Shown piece after piece: positions 24,367 to 36,159 of a stretch of 64,000 nt of DNA. The translations under genes and the position numbers were made by a program. Source of the stretch: Tachypleus tridentatus (lineage: Eukaryota; Arthropoda; Merostomata; Xiphosura; Limulidae). The DNA is taken from NCBI RefSeq assembly GCF_004210375.1, contig NW_027467782.1:25337276-25401275 (forward strand), given 5' to 3'. Position 1 is the first letter of the stretch, and the number at the start of each line of letters is the position of its first letter. Below the pieces are notes generated by a model. It saw only the letters and a program-made list of their open reading frames with translations. It was not told the DNA's origin and did not search any database.

Positions 24367-24693
24367 TTGTTTACAAGGATTATTTTGCATTGTTATCTTA
24401 AGATATGTGTTTAGAACAAAACTAAACCTCCTAAGCTTGCTGAATCTTGTGTTTGGGATTATAGCACAAAATTTGCTTGCATTGAGGGTACCATGACAGA
24501 TGCATTAATACCTTCTAATCATAATAAGTATGGTGATATGTTAGATGTACATAATATTCATTTCTTGTTTAATTTTTATTTGAACTATATAGGTATTTTG
24601 TTTTGATCAGAAGTTGGAAACAGTTGTAGATTTTATCACCAAAAAGTTTCTCTCCAAAGATTTTTTTTATCATAGTAATACATTAAACATAAC

Positions 24694-24868
24694 TTGAGAA
24701 TTCTCTGATGTCGAGAAACCCACTTGTTGAGAAATTTATATGCAAAAACGGCTCGTTTGGGTTGAGAAAATATTTTACATAGAAGGTCGAAACGTTGTTC
24801 ACTCTTCTATGTAATATATTTTCTCAACCCAAATGAGCCGTTTTTCATATAAATTTGAGAATTCTCTG
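24694..24868 (+). mobile_element. 147-bp hairpin retroelement-like insertion with 14-bp target-site duplication
   Basis: The direct repeat TTGAGAATTCTCTG at 24694-24707 and 24855-24868 flanks a 147-bp insert. Within it, 24744-24785 and 24804-24845 are inverted repeats of 42 bp with about three mismatches, around an 18-base loop containing GTCGAAACGTTGTTC. The 5' part TGTCGAGAAACCCACTTGT and the 3' part TTTTCTCAACCCAAA, then GAGCCGTTTT, recur in the insertion at 35314-35477. Variable-length target duplications point to retrotransposition rather than cut-and-paste. Confidence 0.8.
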
Positions 24869-25899
24869 TATTAATACCATAATTATTAATGAATCAGTTT
24901 TTACTGTCTAGAGTTTAATAATAGTTGAATGTCTGTTGTGTAGTCAGTTTATTTTTCTTAGGTAGATAGAAATAAAATCTTAAATTTATGGTATAATGTT
25001 TATAACTAAAATTCTATTTTACATTTTGAAGTTAATGATCATGAATGTGTTAGTTAATTTAGCCATAATTAGTTTCATTTAGTAGAAAACCACTTAAATT
25101 CAGAAGGTTTGTTTATTCATATATTTAACAGTGCTTACCACAAATTTGCACAATTAATTGATACTTTCTTGCATATAAATACGATAGTTTTCCTTAACCT
25201 TTTTTTTGTGATAACTAGGTGTCTAGGCTTTTTGTAATGAAAGAACACCTCATATCTGTTAAAGCATGTCTTGTTAGTTGGCATAACTAAGAATATAGAT
25301 ACTTGTAGGAATATCATGAAGTATATATTTTGTATAGGTTGATCTGTAAGTAATTTTGAAAATTTTATATTTAAGGTTGTTCTATGTGTAAGCTTCTTTA
25401 TAACAGAAGTTATATATGGTTTTAACTACCAGCTTTTAGTTATGAGATAAAATTCATGTTTTTTGTTTATGTGTTGAAATATCCTTAAGTCATTGAATCA
25501 AAGTAATTTTTTTAGAAAGATGTAAAGCATATAAGTGTTTGAGTAATTTTGCACAGTAATTATATGTTTAGAAGTTACACTGTACACAAAAGAAGCTTCT
25601 CTACTACAATAAAAATACAACTGTTCATGAGTAGTTTGTTGATCCTGATTCTAAAAATTGTTGAATATTACTGATCACCTCTAGATTTTGAGCTATATTA
25701 GGTTTATTCTAAATATTCTTATATATTGTGAAAATAACTCTCTCTGATAACTTTATTTATTTATTAAAAATTGCATTTAAGAATGTTCAAAAACATCATG
25801 TAATTATATACTGACAATACACTTAAGCTATATTTAAAACTTTCATCATGGTATTATTTTTTATTTCTTTTTACAAAATACCTGACTGACTTGTTGCAT
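24869..25899. other. AT-rich sequence, nothing recognised
   Basis: No supportable feature. Confidence 0.45.
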
Positions 25900-27200
25900 C
25901 TTTTATGTATGTTGTTAGTTTCATGCTACAAGAATCAATAGTAATCTTCCGTCATGATAGGATTCCACTGTCTTTCTTGATGTTACTGTTCTATTATAGA
26001 CATAACTTTAGGGAAGTGCTCACCAAGATTATTGCTCACTGCACCAAGATCATTTGATAAGAAACTTAATTAAAAGTGTAAGAAGTGTAACTTTAGTGAC
26101 ATCTTGGACCCAGTTTTCCTCTTGTTCTCAGGGATATCATTAATCGTCACAACATAGTTTTCATCTCTGTAAATTCCTAAGAAAATTTTAATAACCAGTT
26201 TGAGTGATTTCCTTGCAGTAAGTTCTTTCTGACTGAGTAATGTTTCAAATCACCATTCATCAGCACTTCCCAAATCTGTGGCCCAACAAAAATACGACCT
26301 TTTAGTTTTTACTTCACTAACTTTTTGAAACTTATAAGACAGATGGAGTGAGGGAAGAAACATATCTTGATAATTCACTGAAAGTTGGAACTCAACTTTC
26401 TGTTTTTCTGGAACGTAATTCTCTCACTGGCCATTCCTTTTTTTTAAATGAATTTTATGATATCGGCTATCCCAGACAGACAAAAAGCTACAGTGTTTGG
26501 TATACTCACTTTATAGACTTAGCAGTAGTGGATATTTGATTGCTTCAGGAATAAGCTGCATGTTCTACTATGTTCACAGCATTAATAACAGGAACCAATG
26601 GCTCAGTGTTCCCATTATGTAAAAGCACAGTTTTCACACTAACTTTAGATGAATTGGTGAAATGTTTTCTTTCTTGAGAGTATATTCAGTACTTGATTCT
26701 TCAGTTAGTGCATCAACATTTGTACAGAAACACAAAGTATCTTGCATGCTGTCGTGAGAAGCAAGACTTTTATGATAAATTCCATTGCCGTAAATGAAAG
26801 TTCCTCATGCTGTTTCAGTATAAAACAAGTCACAAATCTGATCATTTAGCTCATCTTGTGTGATCAGATGAGGCAGTTTATGCTGAGATGCCAAATTACT
26901 AAATGAAGGAAGTAAAGATGATTCATTGTCTTTTTTGCAGTATTACTTCTGTTTCCCACTTTGCTGCTGGATGTGACACAAGAAAATCACACCAATGAGG
27001 TACTGGTTTCATCACAGATGTAATCTCTGAATATTTAGTGTATTGTTTAGTTTTGTCTGAATATGCAGAAATATTAATGCAAAAATAACAGTAAGTTAGA
27101 TGATCTTTGGGCTCACACTGTATCATTGAAATTGTCAATGACACAATTGCTCTTCTTTTATTTAGCCACTGTGTGAAGCCAGATTTGGAAACTGTTCAAC
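25900..27200 (-). mobile_element. Decayed transposon-type ORF (family with CYFC and VLLHNGN motifs)
   Basis: Minus-strand frames from about 27150 give PKDHLTYCYFCINISAY, then SVMKPVPH. VKTVLLHNGN lies near 26620 and KLKGRIFVGPQIWEVLMN near 26300. These blocks occur in this order in a family of long repetitive proteins annotated as uncharacterised in many arthropod and cnidarian genomes (recalled, not searched), which I take to be transposon-derived. More than ten stops and frameshifts separate them, so the copy is dead. Function of the intact family is unknown to me. Confidence 0.5.
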
Positions 27201-28304
27201 ACAAATGTAGCATAAACTGTTTAGGTGGTTTTTGGACTTTACTTGAAGTGAAAGCAGTCAGTACATGAAATAATTTTCTAAAAAGTATAAAAGAATTATG
27301 TTTAGAGAACTAGTTTAAAATATTTTAAAACAAAATTTTGATTTTATTTGATTATATCACAGGTATGATGTGAGGAAGATGGACTTTGTTTTGAGTGTGC
27401 ACAGAGCCAGACAAAGTAACCAACTGAGTGAGTGAGTGAAAAGCAGTTGAGAGAGAGGTGTATCACTCTGCCCATTTTAAGCTCAGTTGAGGGACTCCTC
27501 AAATGTTCCTGGGCAGAAAAGGTGAGCATGGGAATGAAGCAAAATTGGTGCAAGTCATTATAATTTTATCAAGAACAAGTAGCACATATAAACAATATAT
27601 ATGGAGTTTCACACCAATACAATACAGTTACTGTTTGAAGTTATCAAAAATTTATTCCTTTTGTTCATTAAACTTTCTATGTAAACTTAATTTCACAGTA
27701 TAAACCTATTGAACTGAGCTGATTGTATGGTATTACACATATTGTTGATAAAGTAGTGAGACACTACAGTATCTTAAAATCTGGAGGTGATAGACAAATT
27801 CTGATTACATATTTCTGAAACCAAAACTATCTAATTACCAAGAATCACTTGAGTTTTCTCTAGTAGCAAATGATTTGTTATGCAGTGTTACCTAAAACAT
27901 TGTTTCGGGCAAATTTGTGTGTGTGCAGACTTGTAAAAGAGTTGATTGATTGATGAATTTGTGTTATAAAGATAAAAAGTTTGTTGTTTTTTTTTACTTT
28001 ACAATGGTGTGTTTACACTTTATATTTTATAATGCATGCTTTTGAACCAAAGTTTATTTATTTATGAAAAGTGTATAACCTACCTTTCAAGTTGTTTTAG
28101 AAATAAAATTATTGCTAAAAAATACAAGTTTCAAATAATGCAACATTTTTTAAAGGGTCTTATTTTTTTTCTGGTAGGTCTTGTTCAGGCTTGTGAATGA
28201 AAAGGATTTGTACAATTTTAATAATATAATTTACTAATTTTTTAAAATATTAATTTGACCTATCCATACTTTTAGTGTGAATTAATGTTCTTTACTCCCT
28301 TAAG
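27201..28304. other. No feature recognised; probable intron upstream of the 28.3-kb exon
   Basis: AT-rich. It would be intronic if the exon at 28305 is real. Confidence 0.35.
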
Positions 28305-28383
28305 GGTGAGAGAAGCAGACAAGAAGAAGTTGGTAGAAACTGCCCTAAAACAGCTCAGACAGTTAACATCAAACAGTGATTAG
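28305..28383 (+). CDS. Candidate terminal coding exon of an unidentified gene
   Basis: A pyrimidine-rich acceptor (TTCTTTACTCCCTTAAG, ending at 28304) is followed by one base completing a codon and 25 codons to TAG at 28381-28383. The translation begins VREADKKKLVETALKQLRQL and ends TSNSD. It is an amphipathic, helix-like, charged C-terminus with leucines at heptad-like spacing, quite unlike the surrounding AT-rich translation. A canonical AATAAA lies at 28568-28573, and about 5 kb downstream is free of recognised mobile elements, which suits a long 3' UTR. Upstream exons are not identifiable here. The acceptor, frame and stop are seen; the gene identity is not known. Confidence 0.5.
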
Positions 28384-31300
28384 TATAATTGTACTTAATT
28401 CTTCCCTTTGTTACATATTTTGGTTTCCTATAATTACTGGCTTGATGGAAAGTATCCATTCAGTTTTTTGTGTGTTTAATGAATTAGTAAAATGTGACTG
28501 TTCAATGTCAAGAACATTGATATCAATTATTCTGAGAAGTGAGTGAACCAGGCTTTCAGTTAACATTAATAAAATATAAAGATTCTTATCATTACCACAG
28601 TTTTGTTAAAAATGGATAGTTCTAGCAGCAGAGCTTTCCATATTAATGTCTGCCATAAAGGGAAATTAGGCCAAGAAGTGCACTTTCTACTTATTTCTAA
28701 CAAAATATATTGACCAGTTTTTGATTATTTGGCTATATAGTTTTAAAATTTTGTGAGATACAAAAACGTTTATGGCACAAAATTATTAAAATTATTTGAC
28801 CCATGTATTGCTTTATTTCTCAGTTTTAAATCACTTTTTGTTTAGCCCATTTATTGTGTTATAGAATAGGGAAAGAGTGTGATACTGAGGGAAGTTTGAT
28901 ATAAAATTAAATTGTGATCGTAACACAAATAATAAAAAAAAGACATTAAACATGGGTCAGTGTTATAGTTCTCTTCTAATTTTCCATATTTAATAGCTAG
29001 CTCATAACTGTTTGGTCTCAATGTAATATACAGATAGTAGATAATGAACTTGAATCATCTAATAAACTGTTGTTGTGACACAACTGAATTCCTTGTGTTT
29101 TCTGAATATAACTTAACAACTAATTGTAAAGTTACAAACAGATATTAGAGTATAAACAAACCTTGTGGTCTAATAAATAGCAGCTATGATAGATCTAAAC
29201 TGTCTTTATGATTCAACACACTGATATAGTTGTGTTAAGAGAGTCATCTGTATAAACAATATTTGTAAAGATGTGTTTTCAAAACAAACACCAAGGGCCT
29301 TTATGAGATTTTTAGAATGGTACATAATACAGTTTTTCAAGTGTGGTCCCAGTTATTACTGGAAGAAACATCATCATGTGGATACAAAGTAAAATTGCCA
29401 ACCTGGTATGTGGTGAAGTAAAATGGTAAGCAGACAATACAGGAGAGAACAGTTAGTATTATGTACAATAATTTAGGTATAGTTGACTGGTATGCTGTAA
29501 CATAATGAAGGGTACTTATAATACATTGTGTTATAATAATCCATAAATGGCTAAATGATTGTTACTATACCACAACTGCTGCAACCTTATGGCAGACACT
29601 AGAAAAACACAGTACTATGACAATGAAAAAAAAAATGGTAATGTGATTGTTACCCTGCTAATATGGTATACTCTAATATAGTGGGAGATGCTAAAAACAA
29701 ACAAACAAACGGTACCACAACCATGAAAAAGTGGCTAAATGATTGTCACTGTGCTGTACCTTGATGTTGCTATAAGGTGACTGTTTTGTGGTGCTAAATA
29801 ATTTGACAAAGTTGTTTACCAAACTAATGCAGAAGAGCATATGATGTTACTACTATAGAATAATTCAGTTTGTTTGTTACATATACAAAACAAATATGTC
29901 TGTAGTAATATTACAAAGTAGTATAATTTGTTTGTCATTGTATAAACAGACTTTTCATCCTCTACTTACATCAGACAGTTATAGCTGGCAGCTGGTTTTA
30001 CTTAATATTAAACCCATTTACGTGCTGCGTATCTGAAAGCCAGTGTTCAGTTTATTTTGAAATAAATCTCACATCTCATGCTTGTAAGAAATGTTTGGTA
30101 GGATAGTCTACAAATAGGAAAAGAACTTTTAAAGATTTTTAAAAATGGGAATAATGTTTGACATGTTTCTCTAATAATTTGACACTGAAAGAAGTTAGTT
30201 GTGCTTAGCTTTTATGAAACATTTAAAATTGTGCCTTTTACTTGTCATATAAGTATGCTACTGGTTGAATTTTAATTGACTAATTAGATAAAATAATTAT
30301 TAGCTATGTTGTAAAGTGCATTTTAGGCTCATAATGAATGATACATCATCAGGTTATTATGGGGTATAATTTTCAACAGTTTTTGTACTATACATTAAAT
30401 AAACCCCACTATCTGGTAGATGGTGTAGTTAAATACTTTGCCTTTGCAAAGAGGTTTTAGTGGAATAGTCCATTGCAGTTAATAATAAGGTAATATAATT
30501 TACTTTGTTTGTGTGAAGAATACATACTTCATGAAAAATATGTTAAGATCCATTTTTTTTCATAATTACAGTCATTAAGTGTTGCTTTTTTTTAATATCA
30601 TTCATGCTTTTTCATTTATAAATTTGACTGCTCATGGGAGAGATGTAATTAAACATTAAGGATTTTTTTTTCTCTCCAGCACTATACTGTTTCTGCTTCT
30701 GTTTGTTTAATTTGTTTGTTACATGAAATGCTAATTTTGAAGGTCCCAAACTTGTAGATGTTTACAGCATTAGAACTACTAGTAAACATTTGTTAATGAA
30801 GAATTTTTGTAACATTACTCCTGTTACTGATTGTAAACAGAAGACTTAGTACTTGTGATTTACATATTAATTTATGTTAGTACAAGTATAGTACTATATC
30901 ATGTTGTTGTTTTTTTAATTCATGGAATACCAATTGTGAATCATATTAGATACTCAAGAGATTCAGACAAATGTAAAAAGGTACAGAGCAATATAAAATT
31001 CTAACAAAAGATAGCCATGTTTAGATAGTGAGTAAAAAACTTTCATGTTTTGTTTTTGTTATTTGTTGTGAAAAAAAGTCAGAGTGGCCTTTTAACTGAT
31101 ATAAAACAATTTGTTAATGATAGTGCAAGTTCCCTTGCACAGGCCTTCAACAGTTACAGAGATTAGTGATAAGGGTTAACATTTTCTGTGACCATCAGTT
31201 GTCTTAAGGGTTCAAAATATTTGTAAGCTAATAACCATCATGAATGGTGGAAACTTCTGTAAGGTATCAGCCTCTGTGTTTCTTAAATGTTTTCATAAAA

Positions 31301-33502
31301 ACTCACAGTTGTTTGCAATCCATTTTGTCAGGTTGGACTTCAATGGTCACATCATGATTCAAACTGCTTACTCTTTAATGTTCAACATTTAGTTGTTTCT
31401 TGTCCCAGCCTTTTGTATTACTTTGTTTTGACCATAGGCAATTTTTTTTTCAGAATAGTATGTTACTGTGGACATGAATAATTAGTGTAAATATGTGTTT
31501 ATTGCTTTGACGTTTTGAACTATGAAGTGCTTCTTTATGTTTAGTTTTACACTTCTGGAAACAGCTAAAACCATTTAACTCAATTGGGATTTTAACACTA
31601 GTTAAAAGGTTATAAAACTTGATAATATTTTCATGCTTTTGTGTTAATAATAAAAATTTATCAGAGAAACTAACTTTAAAACATAATATTTATAAGTAGA
31701 TTTCAAATAAAACAAGTCAGAACTATTTTTGTGTGTGTGTGTGTTTGGAAAATATTTTATTAATCATTATAAACTTATAACTGCTACAAAGAAACTGTAT
31801 AACATACTTATTTTTCTGGTTGTGTCAGATGTTGATGTTTTTCAGTTTGAAGAAATCAAGTTTTGTGGAATGTTTTTTTGTTTTGTAACTAAGAAAGATA
31901 TTTATCTGCACAGTACATTGTACTTTTTTTGTTTGTGGGGTACATTTTTTTTTCCACAAAATAGTTTATTGTAACTATCTGTCCATACCTTTGTCACTGA
32001 GTTTTGGGAGATAGTTTCCAAGTTCCTTTTGTGTGCAAACCAAACAATTTCCATAAAATCAGTTTATAAATTTTTGGTAAATTTATCCTATTTTATAACA
32101 CCATTTTTTTGTTTGTTGTATATAGAGCTATATTTATATGTTTATGTACACAGTATATTTATTATTTGTTTTGGTTTCTGAAAATATTGGATGGATGATT
32201 GGATAGAATACATTAAAAGTTAATTGTATACTTAGTGTTGGTTTGTTAGCTGGTGTTTATTTTTAATGTTTTAAACAGTAATTTGTTTGTATTTACCAGT
32301 ACTATATTATATGAAACTATATTGTTTTATCCAATAACAAACAAGCATTCTTCAATAAGATGTTGGTTGTTGTTTTTTAAGTTAAGAAATAATGTTACAG
32401 TTGTTAACAGAATGACTAGTACACAGTTTCCAAAAAATGTTTTGCAGATTGTTCTTATTATCGACTGTGTGTGACTTACAGATATTGCTGTATAGTCACA
32501 GTTCTTTGTAGTAACATTTACTCTGCAACTCTAGATACATATACTTCTCCCTCAAGTACTTTTGTCAGACATCATTTCATTTGTAGGTCATAAAAACGTG
32601 ATGAATATAATCTACAGCCTTTGTTACTGTTTGTTTTTAACAACTAAAATAAGAAGACAATTTTTATGATACACTATCAAGATGTTCCTCTCATTTCATA
32701 CTTCTGCTTATAATGACGTAAAATTATTTTTATGGAAGTAAACATTACAACTTTATTCAACATACATTATTATTGTGGCATTATATATGATTTTATTTCA
32801 TAACATTCAGTTTGAGATGTTTTAAGGATAGTTTGGTACAGCTGTAGCAATGTATCCTTGTCTGATACATTTTTTTAGTGTTTCTCTTTCTTTTGTTCAT
32901 ACAATCATATGTCCTAATGTGATATTAAATACAGTTATTGTGAAGGAAAAAGAAAATTAATTTTATTTTTAACATGATACAGGATATTTGAATATTTTGA
33001 GTTATTTGCTTGAATCATTTCATAATGGTCATTATGAAGAATGAGGATTTAACAATCTCGATTAAACAGAAGTTTATTTATACATCGCTTTTTATCTTCA
33101 GTTAAGACATTTTTACATTTTTGTGTTAGAGATTCCATCTTTTGATTTCCCATCCTATATTATAATTCTTGTACAAATTTTACAACCCTAGTCATTCCCA
33201 TTTGGTGATCACGTTTGTATGTATATCTTCCCCCTTAAATAGCTGATTGGCAAATAGCAAGATTTTGCCCCAGCTGTTATTATCTTTGAAGGAAGTTCAC
33301 TGAATATGGTAAATTAACATTTTTCCAGGGATATTTTTAGCATGATACAGCCATTTTCTCAAAGCTCTCTTTGCCTTCAATTGTAAATTCAAGAAGGTTT
33401 ACTGTTAGTAATAGGGATAACACAAGATGAGTCTGTAAAAATATTTTATATATCAGTTTTTTTTACTTCCAATAAAAAAAATTTCCTTTTAAGAAAACGA
33501 GG
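28384..33502 (+). other. Long region without recognised mobile elements, possible 3' UTR or downstream flank
   Basis: About 5 kb of AT-rich sequence without SINE or LINE fragments, in contrast to the rest of the window. It contains a degenerate tandem repeat at 29548-29800 and a small GT run near 31729. If the exon at 28305-28383 is real, part of this is its 3' UTR; the first AATAAA is at 28568. Confidence 0.3.
29548..29800. repeat. Degenerate three-unit tandem repeat, about 88-96 bp
   Basis: Units open with TGGCTAAATGATTGTTAC, TGGTAATGTGATTGTTACC and TGGCTAAATGATTGTCAC at 29548, 29636 and 29732. Two share a downstream ATGAAAAA block before the next unit. The middle of each unit is diverged. 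Confidence 0.7.
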
Positions 33503-33804
33503 ACAGTTTCACACCAGGCCTGGCATGGCCTAGCGCGTTAAGGTGTGCGCTTCGTAATCTGAGGGTTGCGGGTTCGCGCCCGAGTCGAGCCAAAACATGC
33601 TCGCCCTCCCAGCCGTGGGGCGTTATAATGTGACGGTCAATCCCACTATTCGTTGGTAAAAGAGTAGCCCAAGAGTTGGCGGTGGGTGGTGATGACCAGC
33701 TGCCTTCCCTCTTGTCTTACACTGCTAAATTAGTGACGGCTAGCACAGATAGCCCTCGAGTTGCTTTGTGCGAAATTCCAAAAAACAAACAAACAGTTTC
33801 ACAC
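33503..33804 (+). mobile_element. Full-length tRNA-derived SINE with 12-bp target-site duplication
   Basis: The direct repeat ACAGTTTCACAC at 33503-33514 and 33793-33804 flanks a 278-bp SINE (33515-33792). The head GGCCTGGCATGGCCTAGCGC (box-A-like) and GCGGGTTCGCGCCC (box-B-like) form a tRNA-like start with an anticodon-position CGT. The body includes AAACATGCTCGCCCTCCCAG, ATTCGTTGGTAAAAGAGTAG and CCCAAGAGTTGGCGGTGGGT. The tail is GCGAAATTCCAAAA plus AAAC repeats. This is the best-preserved copy in the window and the reference for the others. Confidence 0.95.
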
Positions 33805-34599
33805 TATTAACTCATCACCTCTTTTGTATGCCTTTTTTCAAGGAGCTTCCATTAATAAAAAATTAACTTCTCATCCTGTACCTGTAGTTCTGTCATCTAG
33901 TGTCATTTTATTTACATTTCTAATATTTTCATTGAGTTTTCTCTTTATTAGAAATTGCTACTTTACTATATTTAACATACATATTGTTTGGAAATTTTTT
34001 GTAAACTTTAAAAATTTTATAAAATTATTATAAATAATAATTTTAAAAGTAGAATAGCTTATTTATATTATTTACACGTGAGAAACAACGAACGTTAACT
34101 CATAAACGATTAAAGACTTATAAACTTGCAAGGCGCGTAAAGAATGCTGAACAATAGTATGTGTGTGTGTGTGTATGTACATATAAGTATATCCATGGAA
34201 AAATAAAGAAAATCAAACATAAAAAGCACATATGTACATAAAGTGCTTAAATTAAGTGTTGGTGGGAAGGAAGCAGGATGTGAGTGGAGCACTTGAATTT
34301 GAAAAAAACGTAAACCATTCGTGTATAATTTTAGATTACATGTGACTGAAATGGCCATTCTGAATTTTTATAGTTTATTGACATAATGTGTAATAATCAC
34401 ACAATCTCACATTTTCTTATTGTAGTAGCAGAACAAAAAGTGTATTATAGCTGTGATTGTTTCACAATTTTGGTTTGGAATGTTTGAAAACGAGTGGTGT
34501 TCAATTAGGAGGTTTTGCAGATAAAGGAAATTTGACAATTTTTAGATTATAAAATGTGTTTTAATACTTTGGTTTCATCATTTTTGTAGTTGTGATCAA
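33805..34599. other. No gene recognised; small (GT)n run near 34158-34175
   Basis: AT-rich with one short GT microsatellite. Nothing else seen. Confidence 0.45.
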
Positions 34600-35893
34600 G
34601 TTCACACAGTGGATCGGTTTTTTGTCAATTTTTTTCAAAGTAATTAAGAGAACTATGCAAGAGTCTATTGGCTGTGGTTTGTGTATTTGTGCATGAATTT
34701 TCACAATGTACTACGAGAGACTTTGTATGCTGCAGTAATTATTAAGTTTTGTATTGATTGTATTTTATTTATGTGTTTCAGTCCTATGTTTAACCATACT
34801 GGAAATGCATATTCGATAGTAGGTCGTATATATGTTTTGTAGATTTTTATTATGTTGTCTGGTGAGGTTCCTTGGTTTTTGCCGATTAGACTATTTGCAT
34901 AATTTGTGCGTTTTCAATTTTTTTATAAATACATTATTTGCATGTTTCACCCATGTTAGTTTCGTATTGAAGGTTAAATCTTACAGGTTTGTTGTGGTCT
35001 GGAGAAGTGTTTCGCTCGTGTGTAATTTGGAAGGATCTCTTTTATGTTTTGTTTGTGAATGTAACTAATTGATTTTGGTAAGTTTGGTTTAACACAATAT
35101 TTCTGACAGTGTTCTTCTGTATTATCTAACAACAGTTGTAGATTTGTCGCTGTTACGAATTGGGTGGGAGCACTTTTCCAGACCACAACATCGGCCGCGT
35201 ATTGTGATGCATACTCCACGTTTGGGTGTTTTAAGGGCATATTGATGAACAGAATAGGGCTAATTACCCCTTCTTGGGGGACACCAACCTCTGGAATAAA
35301 GGAGAAGGTTCCCCTGATGAAATAATAATCAGTGATGTCGAGAAAACTCACTTGTAGAGAAATATATGTTAAAAAGGCATCGTCAGGTTCACAAAGGATG
35401 ACCGAAGAAGGTCGAAACGTTGTTCGCTCCTCAACGTAAAATATTTTCTCAACCCAAACGAGCCGTTTTACATATATAAGGTTCCCTGACATTTATTTTC
35501 CAACTTCTATCTTCCAGGAAGTTAGATAGCCAGGTGATCTGTGGTCTGTCTATATTTTCTAAATTCTGGTAATTTTCAAGTTATTTCTGAACAATTTGAG
35601 AGTCTATTACTGTTTATTCTTTCGAGAATTTTTCCTACACAGCTGGCCAGGCTGATTGGGAGTAATTGTTTGGTTTACTTGTTGGTTTTCCTTTTTATGG
35701 AACACAAAGACTATTCCTTGCTTCCAAAACCGGGATGTATCCAGAACTGAGTGATAAGTTAAAGATTGCTGTTATGTGTTCACACGGTCCCTGAACGCCT
35801 TTTCAAAAGGAGAATGGCTTGTATGTCATCCTCTCCTGGTGTCTTGTCTTTATAGATTTTATTGTTAGTTTTACTTCCTTTCCTGTTATTTGT
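34600..35893 (-). mobile_element. Decayed Jockey-like LINE reverse transcriptase region, minus strand, interrupted
   Basis: Reading the minus strand from 35893: FNLSLSSGYIPVLEA, then FHKKENQ, then LPISLASCVGKILERI near 35670-35620 (the RT 'RPISLxSxxGKxxERI' block). After the inserted element at 35314-35477 come PEVGVPQEGVISPILFINMP and NVEYASQYAADVVVWKSAP (palm motif YADD changed to YAAD). NLPKSISYIHKQ and the thumb/C-terminal block IYKTYIRPTIEYAFPVWLN near 34840 follow, ending about 34620. Stops and frameshifts are many. It is the same family as 61870-63420. Confidence 0.85.
35305..35486 (+). mobile_element. 164-bp short retroelement-like insertion in the LINE, 9-bp target-site duplication
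   Basis: AAGGTTCCC at 35305-35313 and 35478-35486 flanks a 164-bp insert that splits the LINE RT frame. It shares TGATGTCGAGAAA, ACTTGT-GAGAAAT and GAAGGTCGAAACGTTGTTC, then ATTTTCTCAACCCAAA and GAGCCGTTTT, with the insertion at 24708-24854. It lacks that copy's left hairpin arm and has GCATCGTCAGGTTCACAAAG and GATGACCGAA in its place. Orientation is given by the shared order of blocks. Confidence 0.85.
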
Positions 35894-36152
35894 TTGATTG
35901 TTTTGTAATTTCACGCAAAGCTACACGAGGAATATCTGCGCTAGCCGTCCCTAATTCAGCAGTGTAAGACTAGAGGGAAAGCACTAGTCATCACTACTCA
36001 CCGCCAACTCTTGGGCTACTCTTTTACCAAAGAATGGAGGGATTGATCGTAACATTATAAAGCCCCATGACTGAAAAGGCGAGCATGTTTGGTGTGACGA
36101 GAATTCGAACCCGCGACGCACAGATCGCGAGTCAAACGTCTAAACTCACCTG
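35891..36152 (-). mobile_element. tRNA-derived SINE, minus strand
   Basis: The minus strand from about 36152 gives the degraded head, then ACTCGCGATCTGTGCGTCGC and GGGTTCGAATTC (box-B-like). The family body and a tail at 35891-35930 follow. It sits between the LINE remnant and the CpG-rich minisatellite. Confidence 0.9.
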
Positions 36153-36159
36153 GGTAATT

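Larger units (their letters stand above)
10114..24447 (+). repeat. Left arm of 14.3-kb inverted duplication
   Basis: This whole segment reappears in reverse complement at 42821-57160. For paired positions the coordinate sum stays between about 67264 and 67274 over the full length, so there are only small indels. By eye, several hundred-base stretches are identical and others carry one or two differences per 100 bases, plus microsatellite length changes. The outer edge is sharp: TGGTCTCTGTTGGTACTAAG at 10114 pairs with the reverse complement ending at 57160, and sequence outside is unrelated. The inner edge is where the right copy runs into the N gap, so the true inner end is unknown. All features inside are mirrored in the right arm. 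Confidence 0.95.

Noticed and set aside
34110..34358. 82-codon frame containing a Thr-His run
   Set aside because: The run comes from a GT microsatellite; no other support.
35390..35430. Possible hammerhead ribozyme (GATGACC, GAAGAA, GGTC, GAAAC) in the short retroelement
   Set aside because: The CUGANGA core is not present in either copy and the stem II/GAAA spacing does not fit. Only a resemblance to Penelope-type hammerhead remnants can be claimed.
8013..36152. tRNA genes suggested by box-A/box-B-like sequences
   Set aside because: Each is followed by the conserved SINE body and tail, and lacks a complete foldable tRNA; these are SINE heads.
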